From assembly GCA_000155435.1 (NCBI GenBank), contig DS990263.1, positions 608,204 through 672,203 on the forward strand: a stretch of DNA of 64,000 bases, in the 5' to 3' direction. Of this stretch, positions 8,656-15,585 are shown in pieces; position 1 is the stretch's first letter, and each line of letters opens with the position of its first letter. The notes beneath the pieces were generated by a model. That model worked only from the letters and a program-made list of their open reading frames with translations, did no database searches and had not been told where the DNA came from. Origin of the DNA: Clostridiales bacterium 1_7_47FAA (GTDB lineage Bacteria; Bacillota; Clostridia; Lachnospirales; Lachnospiraceae). Both the position numbers and the translations under genes were made by a program.

Positions 8656-10104
8656 TCAGCGCATATCGCGCTGCTGTCTGCGCTCTTCCAGGATCCGTTC
8701 AAAATCCTCTTCCGTGAACCCGATATCAGCCAGCCTCTGTCTGCGTTTCTCGCGCAGCTGGCGCTGGCGCTCACGCTCTGCGTCCCGGCGCTTTTTAACC
8801 CAGAGCCAGCTCCCTGCAATGACCGCTGCCAGGCAGAGGACTCCAATCCCAGCCATGAGAAGGGGGGTGGGCAGTTTGAAGCCAGGGGCCTCCTGGCCCG
8901 TTCCATCCCCGGACGGTTCTGTTCCCGCAGGGGACTCCCCTTCCGAAGGAGGGGCAACCGCGTCCACGGACTGGGCTCTTGTGGTGAACAGCCATCCCTC
9001 GCCTATCTTCCTTTCGTTATAGGTATAGACCAGTTTTGCCACGGCCTCCTTGGGATGGTCCTTTGGCAGTTCCGTCACCAGTTCCCTTTCAGCATCCGTG
9101 AACCCGGCCTCATTGGGAATGGTGATGACGGCCGTCTTATCGATATAAAGCTCAGACGGCTGATATGTCTCACCGCCAATGGTGACCGGCGTATCACCTG
9201 TCACGTATTCTGTCTCATTATCAGCTATGTTGACATTCTGGAACCGGGCAAAGCCGAAATCCAGGATGGTCTTTGTGTCTGAGTAATGGGTTTTCTGGGT
9301 GCTTCTTAAGGTGACTGCAATCTCTCCCCTGCCGCCGCGTCTGGCATAGGTCACAAGGGTCTGGCCTGCCTGGGAGGTCCAGCCCGTCTTTCCAGCCACG
9401 GCGTCCGGATAATACTCCACGCTGTTCTCGTCTTCCGTGATCAGAAGCTTATGTTCCATGGAAAATGTCCTTCCATCCGGATTGTTGATGGTAGCCGGGA
9501 TGGATGCCTTCCTTGTGGAACTGATTTCTAAAAGCTGCTGGTTCTGGAACGCGGCCCTGGCAATCAGGGCCATGTCATAGGCGGACGTGCGCTGGGTGTC
9601 GTCATTCAGCCCGGAAGGGTTGGCAAAATGGCTTTCCTGGCATCCCAGGTCCGCCACCTTCCGGTTCATCATGTCCACGAACCCGGAGCGGCTGCCCCCG
9701 ATGTATTCCGCCAGGGCATTGGCCGCCTGGTTGGAGGACTGGAGAAGCATCACATAGAGGCATTCGCGGACGCTCAGCACGTCCCCTTCCTCCAGGGCCA
9801 GCTTGTTGCCGCTTCCAGACTCCACGTTGTATACTGCATCATGGGAGAAGGTAACCTTATCGTCCAGATCATCACAGTTCTCAATGACCACAAGGGCGGT
9901 CAGCAGCTTGGTGATGCTGGCGGGGATCTTCTGCTCATGTATGTTCTGGGCAAAGAGCACAGCCCCCGAATCCATATCCATGACAATGCCTGCTTCCGAC
10001 TGCACCCCTGTGTCCGTGGGCCAGTCAGGCCTTGCAAAAGCGGTTATGGAAGACATGGTTAAGACCATGATTAAACTTACTATGATGTATGATAAGCGAC
10101 GCAT
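8656..10104 (-). CDS. D-alanyl-D-alanine carboxypeptidase (peptidase S11, DacF/PBP5-type)
   Basis: 482 residues. A signal peptide (about 1-25) leads to a penicillin-binding S11 domain with all three motifs: S63-x-x-K66 in PASITKLL, S123-S-N125 in LQSSNQAANA, and K239-T-G in VAGKTGWTSQAG. A PBP5_C-like region (about 290-375) and a Ser/Pro/Gly linker follow, then a C-terminal transmembrane helix (about 412-433) and a very basic tail (KKRRDAERERQRQLREKRRQ). It trims the terminal D-Ala from peptidoglycan stem peptides outside the membrane. A membrane-spanning helix with a cytoplasmic Arg-rich tail replaces the amphipathic anchor of classic PBP5. It is monocistronic. Confidence 0.92.
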   Translation of the reverse strand: MRRLSYIIVSLIMVLTMSSITAFARPDWPTDTGVQSEAGIVMDMDSGAVLFAQNIHEQKIPASITKLLTALVVIENCDDLDDKVTFSHDAVYNVESGSGNKLALEEGDVLSVRECLYVMLLQSSNQAANALAEYIGGSRSGFVDMMNRKVADLGCQESHFANPSGLNDDTQRTSAYDMALIARAAFQNQQLLEISSTRKASIPATINNPDGRTFSMEHKLLITEDENSVEYYPDAVAGKTGWTSQAGQTLVTYARRGGRGEIAVTLRSTQKTHYSDTKTILDFGFARFQNVNIADNETEYVTGDTPVTIGGETYQPSELYIDKTAVITIPNEAGFTDAERELVTELPKDHPKEAVAKLVYTYNERKIGEGWLFTTRAQSVDAVAPPSEGESPAGTEPSGDGTGQEAPGFKLPTPLLMAGIGVLCLAAVIAGSWLWVKKRRDAERERQRQLREKRRQRLADIGFTEEDFERILEERRQQRDMR

Positions 10105-10316
10105 ATGTACCTCTTCTATATTTTAAGAATCAAACAGCCTACTCATGATTATATTTTAATCCGGGTCCCCTGTCAATCAATTAAAGGTCCTATTAAAATT
10201 TCTTATCCTATCTCTCAAAAAAACTTATTGGCTTTCCTGCATGAACTGAGGTATACTCTTATACGGTATGCAATGACGGAGCATGCCGATGAATGATACC
10301 GCGGAGGACCCACATC

Positions 10317-11225
10317 ATGGATAGTTTCACAAAAATGCTGAATGCCCAGCTCATCCTTTTAGTTTATATGGCAGTAGGAATGTACTGCATGAAAATACAT
10401 CTCATTGACCAGGAAACCAAGAAGAAACTGGTGGACCTGATCCTTAAGATAACCCTTCCCTGTATGATCTTCAATTCCTTTAACAAGCCCCTGACCCCCC
10501 AGATCCTGGTCCAGACCGCCATGATCCTGGCAGTGGCGTTCTGCATCTCCATCCTCTCCTATCTGCTGGGAAAGGTAATCTACAACAGATATCCCCAGGA
10601 CAAGAAAAGCATCCTCCAGTACTGCACCCTGGTGAATAATTCAGGTTTCCTGGGAATGCCCATGGTATCCTCCGTATACGGGGCCGACGGATTGTTTGCA
10701 GCGTCCATTTTCATCATCCCGAACCGTATCTTCATGTGGACCGCAGGACTTGCCGTGTTCACCACCGCCGACTTTAAGACAAAATGCAGGAATATCCTGC
10801 TGAATCCATGTATCATCACCGTATTCCTGGGCCTGGCGCGCAGGATCAGCGGTTTCCCTGTCCCCGGTTTCCTGGACACTGCCATCGGCAACATAGGCGC
10901 TGTCACTTCCCCGCTGTCCATGATGGTGATCGGCACCATGATGATTGGCGTCCCATGGAAAAAGTTACTGGAGCCCAGCCTCTTCTACCTGGCCTTCATC
11001 CGTCTCATAGCCCTGCCCATGGTGGCACTTCTCATCCTTAACATCATCCGCGTGGAACCAATGCTGGCAGGCGTCTCACTGATCCTTACCGGTATGCCGG
11101 CAGGCAGCACCAGCGCGCTTCTGGCAGCCAAATACGGGGCCGATGAGGACTACGCATCCCGGTGCATCGTGACGACCACCATCCTGTCCCTGGTCACGAT
11201 TCCCCTTCTGATGCTGTTTCTGTGA
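10317..11225 (+). CDS. AEC-family (auxin efflux carrier-like) membrane transporter
   Basis: 302 residues from the ATG at 10317, chosen because GGAGG lies nine bases before it; an upstream ATG at 10293 lacks a site. About ten transmembrane helices with an inner hydrophilic break. Family features are LVYMAVGMYCMKIHLID at the start, LPCMIFNSFNKPLT, LVNNSGFLGMPMVSSVYG and a C-terminal LTGMPAGSTSALLAAKYGAD. AEC carriers export organic acids or amino-acid derivatives (for example malate); the substrate here is unknown. The last 32 bases overlap, tail to tail, the diguanylate cyclase gene on the other strand. Confidence 0.85.
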   Translation: MDSFTKMLNAQLILLVYMAVGMYCMKIHLIDQETKKKLVDLILKITLPCMIFNSFNKPLTPQILVQTAMILAVAFCISILSYLLGKVIYNRYPQDKKSILQYCTLVNNSGFLGMPMVSSVYGADGLFAASIFIIPNRIFMWTAGLAVFTTADFKTKCRNILLNPCIITVFLGLARRISGFPVPGFLDTAIGNIGAVTSPLSMMVIGTMMIGVPWKKLLEPSLFYLAFIRLIALPMVALLILNIIRVEPMLAGVSLILTGMPAGSTSALLAAKYGADEDYASRCIVTTTILSLVTIPLLMLFL

Positions 11226-13368
11226 TGTGATACCAGTTCTTACCGCTGTCCTTTGCAGCATACAGGGCAGCGTCTGCTTTCCGGAACATTTCCTCATAAG
11301 GCATCTGCCCGCCTTTGGCAAGTACGATTCCCATGCTGCAGGTGGCATTAAAGTCAGGATTCTCCTTAAGGGCCGTGTAAATCCGTTCTGCCGACCTTGC
11401 CACCTGCTCCTTATCCTTTACCCCTGACATGAACAGCATGAATTCATCGCCGCCGATCCGGCCCGCTATATCGTCCTGGCGGATGCAGCCCTGAAGGGTG
11501 GCGCCGAAGGCTTTCAGCACGGTATCGCCTGCCTGGTGTCCCCGTTCATCGTTAATATGCTTAAAGTCATCCAGGTCCAGGATGAAGAGGGCAAGGTTCT
11601 TTCCATCTGCATCCTCAATGCAGGCACGGCAAAGTTCCTCTGTGGTGGTTTTATTTGTAAGGCCTGTCAGCTGGTCTGTCTGGGCTTTGCGGCGCAGGAG
11701 CTTCTGCATGGCAATGGCTGCCTTCAGTTCCTCATTCTTTTTCTGCAGGATCAGGTTCTGCAGCTTCTGGTGCCTGCTGTCATAGCTTATGAAAATGATT
11801 CCCATGACCATAAGCGATATGGCTATGACCGTGACCGCGAACTGTACCGGATAGGTGCGCACAAAGTAACTGAACCCTTTGCGCTCCCCGGCGGACAGGA
11901 CGGTCCTGTAAACCGCCTCATCAATGGGGCTGGAACCGGCCTTGGCAATGGTCTTTGAGAGGACATGGACTAACAGCGGGTCCGCCTGTTCCGTCACTGC
12001 CATATATACCGAGGCACTGGCCGTGCTTCCATCCACCACCAATAGCCTGGCGCCCAGCATGTTCCTGTCCGCTGAAATCTTGATTGAGGAAACCATGGCA
12101 CAGTCCGCTGTCCCGTCCTCCACTGCCTTCAGGCAGTCCTCCGGAGTCCCAAAGGTCAGTACCTCCCACAGTGGGTATTTCTTCTTCAGCAGTTCCATCA
12201 GGCCCTCCGCCTGTCTGACCACGGCAATCCGCTGATGGGCGGAAAGGTTCAGCGCCTCATCCCGCTTGCCCACCAGACTGAAGCTGCAGCTGTAAAAAGG
12301 CGAGGTATAGGACAGGCCTTCATCATCACTGTCCAGACGGTTCCTGAATATACTCATGATTACCTGGGCGTCTTCATCGGCAATGTCATCCTTGAGGGAA
12401 CTGCCTGAACTGCCTGGAACGAAATCAAAGCGAAGGCCGCTTATCTTCCCAAGGTATCTCATATAATCCACAAATGCGCCCCTGCACGTTTTAGAAGGCC
12501 TGTCATACCATTCAAAGGGATAATCGTCAGGCGAAATAAGCACGGTCACCGGGCCGCTGCCTTTGATGAATTGGATTTCCTCACGGGTGAACTCCGCAAA
12601 CTGGCCTTCCATGTCCCCGTAATATTTGTCATAGAGGGAGGCTGAGTAGTAGGGATTTTCAATAAAAACCTGTTTCAGCGCCTGGTCCAGCTGTTCCATC
12701 AGGTCCGGACGCTTCACCGAGGTTATGAAATAAGCCGGCATATAGTCAATCTTGGCCAGCAGCTTCTGATTGACATTGAACTCCATGTTGCCGTTTATGA
12801 TGGCATCTACTTCTTCCCTGTCCAAAGCATTGAGAAGCTTTGTACCGGTGTCATACAATACGGTTTCATAGGTAAAACCGTGGCTTCCCGCATATTCCTC
12901 AAACAGGCCGTTGAGATAATTGCCCTTTATCATGCCCACACGCATACCGTCAAATCCGGCGTAATCATCATAATACAGACGGTTGTCCGTCCTGCGCCCC
13001 ACAAGTGCAACGAAATCAAAGCAGCATTCGTAGCTGCTGAACAGATAATCCTTGGCCCGCTCCTCACTGTACTCGGCCGGAAGGAGAAGTTCAATCTCCC
13101 CTGTCTTAAGCATCTTAAGGCACTCTTCCCATGAGGCCTGTACATACTCGTATTCCCATCCCGCATATTCCGCTATCTTATCCAGGTACTCTGCCCCATA
13201 GCCATAGGCACGGCCGTCCGGATCCATCTGGATAAAGTTCCCAATATCCACACAGCCCACACGTACCTTGTCAGCGGCCCTGGCCGGAAACAGGAACAAG
13301 GCACTGATGGACAGTGCCAAAAAGACAGTTAACCATATATATTTGATGTATCTCCCACACTCCCTCAT
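11194..13368 (-). CDS. Diguanylate cyclase with two periplasmic solute-binding (SBP_bac_3) sensor domains
   Basis: 724 residues from ATG 13368 (a GTG nine bases upstream is also possible). A signal/anchor segment precedes a first substrate-binding-like domain (RVGCVDIGNFIQMDPDG, AEYLDKIAEYAGWEYEYV). A second one starts near ITVLISPDDYPFEWYD-type sequence. A transmembrane helix (FAVTVIAISLMVMGIIFI) and a short coiled coil lead to a C-terminal GGDEF domain (intact GGDEF at about 639-643) that makes cyclic di-GMP. The I-site RQDD lies exactly five residues before GGDEF, so product inhibition is expected. The sensor probably reads an extracellular amino acid or small ligand. Confidence 0.9.
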   Translation of the reverse strand: MRECGRYIKYIWLTVFLALSISALFLFPARAADKVRVGCVDIGNFIQMDPDGRAYGYGAEYLDKIAEYAGWEYEYVQASWEECLKMLKTGEIELLLPAEYSEERAKDYLFSSYECCFDFVALVGRRTDNRLYYDDYAGFDGMRVGMIKGNYLNGLFEEYAGSHGFTYETVLYDTGTKLLNALDREEVDAIINGNMEFNVNQKLLAKIDYMPAYFITSVKRPDLMEQLDQALKQVFIENPYYSASLYDKYYGDMEGQFAEFTREEIQFIKGSGPVTVLISPDDYPFEWYDRPSKTCRGAFVDYMRYLGKISGLRFDFVPGSSGSSLKDDIADEDAQVIMSIFRNRLDSDDEGLSYTSPFYSCSFSLVGKRDEALNLSAHQRIAVVRQAEGLMELLKKKYPLWEVLTFGTPEDCLKAVEDGTADCAMVSSIKISADRNMLGARLLVVDGSTASASVYMAVTEQADPLLVHVLSKTIAKAGSSPIDEAVYRTVLSAGERKGFSYFVRTYPVQFAVTVIAISLMVMGIIFISYDSRHQKLQNLILQKKNEELKAAIAMQKLLRRKAQTDQLTGLTNKTTTEELCRACIEDADGKNLALFILDLDDFKHINDERGHQAGDTVLKAFGATLQGCIRQDDIAGRIGGDEFMLFMSGVKDKEQVARSAERIYTALKENPDFNATCSMGIVLAKGGQMPYEEMFRKADAALYAAKDSGKNWYHITETASEGES

Positions 13369-13381
13369 ACCGCCCACCCAG

Positions 13382-13426
13382 CATGTTATAATTTTTTCTC
13401 TAAATCATTAAATAGATTATAACATG
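13382..13426. promoter_or_regulatory. 11-bp inverted repeat in the diguanylate cyclase promoter region
   Basis: CATGTTATAAT (13382-13392) and its exact reverse complement ATTATAACATG (13416-13426) with 23 bases between. Each arm carries a TATAAT on one strand, so this may be both promoter and operator for the cyclase gene (start 13368). Confidence 0.45.
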
Positions 13427-13497
13427 ACACCAGGGGGGATGCCAGTATTTCATACAAAAAGGCATAAAATAACAGTCTGTCAAAGTGAACAGGGACA

Positions 13498-13543
13498 GCA
13501 GACAGGCCGTCAGCTATGTAACCAGCGCTGACGGCCTGTCTGC
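13498..13543. terminator. 16-bp perfect hairpin downstream of the DapA-like gene
   Basis: GCAGACAGGCCGTCAG (13498-13513) and CTGACGGCCTGTCTGC (13528-13543) form a perfect 16-bp GC-rich stem with a 14-base loop, 62 bases past the DapA-like stop. It lacks a T-tract on either side. It probably ends or protects the minus-strand transcript. Confidence 0.55.
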
Positions 13544-13605
13544 ATTTAAACTATGGAGTAATCGAATCCGCACCAGGCGGTGGTAAATAATCAGTAAATA
13601 GCCTA

Positions 13606-14505
13606 TCAGATAAGGCCTGCACCCTTCATCTCAGCCTTAATCCTGTCCAATACAGGACCTTCGGGAGTTGCCAGGTTGGGCGTATAGGGAAGCCCGATGT
13701 TCCTGCCCCTTAAGTTAGCCATATCCTTGGCTGCCACAGGGAAGCTTGCGCCGTCCATGGAAAGCCTTACGGGATTCAGCTTGAACTGGGCTTCCAGGGA
13801 ACCGGCAAGGTCACCTGCAACATACTTGTTGTACACATCCACTATCAGCTCAGGCATGAAGTTGGCTGCGGTACAAACCCCGCCCACGGCGCCGTGGCAC
13901 ATGGATGCATATAACAGGGTATCCTTTCCGCCAAATACCTTGAAGCCTGTGTCACGCGTCCTGCGGATGAATTCAGATGTCTGGGTGATATCGCCGCTGG
14001 TATCCTTCATTCCCACTATATTGGGGATTTCGCGGGCAAGACGCTCTACCAGCCTGGCGGACATGGTATAATTGACACGGCCCGGATTATTGTAAAGCAG
14101 CACAGGGGTCTCCGGCACAGCCTCCGCAATGGTCTTAAAGTGGAGGAACAGCTCGTCTTCCGTGGGCTTTAAGAACATGGGCTGGAGTATGGAGATACCG
14201 GCAGCGCCATTGGCGGCAGCCATTTTCGCAAGCCTGCAGCATTTCTTGGTGCTGATTGCACCGATGCCGAAGTATACGGGAACCCGTCCGCCGGCCTGGT
14301 CAATCATGATCTTCAAGCCGCGCTCCATCTCATCTTCTTCAATCATATAGAACTCGCCGTTGCTGCCAAAGGCCAGGATGCCCAGCACGCCGCCGTCAAT
14401 CACATAATTAACCTGGTCTCTTAACTTAGCCTCATCAATGAATTCGTTCTCATTGATCGGGGTGAGGATGGGGACAATGACACCCTTGATAAAATCTGTA
14501 TTCAT
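13606..14505 (-). CDS. Dihydrodipicolinate synthase-family aldolase/lyase (DapA/NanA superfamily)
   Basis: 299 residues, TIM-barrel class I aldolase family. The Schiff-base lysine is K167 (IVGMKDTSG) and the catalytic Tyr138 is in LLYNNPGRV; the 2-oxoacid-binding loop reads FGSNGEFY where DapA usually has GTTGE. A pyruvate-forming or pyruvate-using lyase is therefore expected. True DapA is unlikely: the gene is paired with a GarR-like reductase and a PrpR-type regulator rather than lysine genes. 2-Keto-3-deoxy-sugar-acid aldolase or 5-keto-4-deoxyglucarate aldolase/dehydratase-like activity is more plausible (inference). It lies 23 bases after the reductase gene. Confidence 0.88.
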   Translation of the reverse strand: MNTDFIKGVIVPILTPINENEFIDEAKLRDQVNYVIDGGVLGILAFGSNGEFYMIEEDEMERGLKIMIDQAGGRVPVYFGIGAISTKKCCRLAKMAAANGAAGISILQPMFLKPTEDELFLHFKTIAEAVPETPVLLYNNPGRVNYTMSARLVERLAREIPNIVGMKDTSGDITQTSEFIRRTRDTGFKVFGGKDTLLYASMCHGAVGGVCTAANFMPELIVDVYNKYVAGDLAGSLEAQFKLNPVRLSMDGASFPVAAKDMANLRGRNIGLPYTPNLATPEGPVLDRIKAEMKGAGLI

Positions 14506-14528
14506 GACGCTTCTCCTTTTAGGCCTGA

Positions 14529-15413
14529 TTATGACTCTACTGTGGTATTGGCAATCTTCTCATAATACTTGACAATGCTGGAATGGTCTTCCTTCTCATA
14601 GCCGTCTGCTTTTAATCCCTGCATGATTTCCATCAGCTGTCCTGTTAACGGAACCGGTGAACTGATTGCATGCGCAGCGTTCAGGGCATTGTTCAGGTCC
14701 TTGATATGCAGTTCGATGCGGAATCCCGGCTTAAAGTTCCTGCTAAGCATCATGGGAGCCTTTGCATCCATGACAGTGGAGCCGGCCAGTCCGCCCCTGA
14801 TGGCCTGGTATACCAGTTCCGGGTCAGTGCCTGCCTTCTTGGCAAATGTAAGCGCTTCAGATACAGCCGCAATGTTGACGGCAACCACGATCTGGTTCGC
14901 CAGCTTGGCCACATTGCCGCTTCCCAGCTCGCCCACGTATACAACTGAGCCTGCCATTACCATCAGCATGTCATAGTACTTGTCAAACAGTTCCTTTTTG
15001 CCGCCTACCATGACGGACAGTGTACCGTCGATTGCCTTTGGCTCCCCGCCGGATACAGGGGCGTCCAGCATGTCAATGCCCTTCTTGGCCAGCTCAGCGC
15101 CAATGGCCTTGCTCTCGGTTGGGTCGATGGAACTCATATCAATTACAACCGTGCCTGGCTTTGCGCCGTCGGCAACGCCGTTCTCACCTAATACAGCCGC
15201 ACGCACATGTGGGGAGTTGGGAACCATTGTGATGACGACCTCACACTGCTCTGCAACCTCCTTACCGCTGTTCACTGCAGCAGCGCCGCATCCAACCACT
15301 TCGTTCACAGCGTCCTTATTAAAATCAAAAACAACCAGTTCATAACCAGCTTTTAATAAATTCTTGCTCATTGGCTTTCCCATGATGCCTAATCCGATAA
15401 AACCTACTTTCAT
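14529..15413 (-). CDS. garR: 2-Hydroxy-3-oxopropionate (tartronate semialdehyde) reductase-like, beta-hydroxyacid dehydrogenase
   Basis: 294 residues of the HIBADH/GarR family, cytoplasmic, NAD(P)H-dependent. The Rossmann motif is GLGIMGKPM (7-15), the substrate loop DAPVSGGEPKA (117-127) and the catalytic lysine K170 in GNVAKLANQ, all intact. The family reduces tartronate semialdehyde to glycerate or oxidises related 3-hydroxyacids. Pairing with a DHDPS-family lyase suggests the lyase releases an aldehyde acid that this enzyme reduces. It has its own sigma-A promoter flanked by two palindromes. The symbol is by similarity; the exact substrate is not proven. Confidence 0.85.
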   Translation of the reverse strand: MKVGFIGLGIMGKPMSKNLLKAGYELVVFDFNKDAVNEVVGCGAAAVNSGKEVAEQCEVVITMVPNSPHVRAAVLGENGVADGAKPGTVVIDMSSIDPTESKAIGAELAKKGIDMLDAPVSGGEPKAIDGTLSVMVGGKKELFDKYYDMLMVMAGSVVYVGELGSGNVAKLANQIVVAVNIAAVSEALTFAKKAGTDPELVYQAIRGGLAGSTVMDAKAPMMLSRNFKPGFRIELHIKDLNNALNAAHAISSPVPLTGQLMEIMQGLKADGYEKEDHSSIVKYYEKIANTTVES

Positions 15414-15452
15414 CTCGTTACCTCACCTTTCAGATTCAATTATTAGTGACTT

Positions 15453-15467
15453 GTCATTGTGAATGAC
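15453..15467. promoter_or_regulatory. Operator-like palindrome, site 1 (garR-dapA-like operon)
   Basis: GTCATTGTGAATGAC is a perfect 6-bp inverted repeat with a 3-base centre, just downstream of the -10 of the garR promoter. It shares the 12-mer CATTGT(G/C)AATGA with site 2 at 15511. Confidence 0.6.
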
Positions 15468-15477
15468 CTATGACCAC

Positions 15478-15506
15478 ATTATAGCGGAGCCTGCCCTTTC
15501 CCACAA
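15478..15506 (-). promoter_or_regulatory. Sigma-A promoter of the garR-dapA-like operon
   Basis: Minus strand TTGTGG (15501-15506), 17 bases, perfect TATAAT (15478-15483). No GG/GC -24/-12 sigma-54 element is visible in this intergenic region, although the upstream gene encodes a PrpR/NtrC-type protein. Confidence 0.6.
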
Positions 15507-15510
15507 TTGG

Positions 15511-15522
15511 CATTGTCAATGA
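15511..15522. promoter_or_regulatory. Operator-like palindrome, site 2
   Basis: CATTGTCAATGA contains the perfect palindrome CATTG-T-CAATG and matches site 1 over 12 bases with one difference. It sits immediately upstream of the -35, 56 bases (about five helical turns) from site 1, so the pair brackets the promoter. Confidence 0.55.
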
Positions 15523-15551
15523 AAAAGGCGGCTTTTTTTATACAAGCCGCC
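15522..15551 (-). terminator. Intrinsic terminator of the PrpR-type regulator gene
   Basis: Minus strand stem GGCGGCTT / AAGCCGCC (15544-15551 with 15527-15534) followed by five T. It lies 35 bases after the regulator's stop and upstream of the garR promoter, separating the two transcripts. Confidence 0.8.
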
Positions 15552-15585
15552 CATTGTTTCAAATATGATTTCATAATTGAAATAT

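Noticed and set aside
13606..14505. Lysine-pathway DapA
   Set aside because: The GTTGE loop is altered and the context is a GarR-like reductase with a PrpR-type regulator, with no lysine genes.
15414..15526. Sigma-54 (-24/-12) promoter for garR
   Set aside because: No TGGCAC-N5-TTGC-like pair with GG/GC at the right spacing was found; a good sigma-A promoter is present instead.
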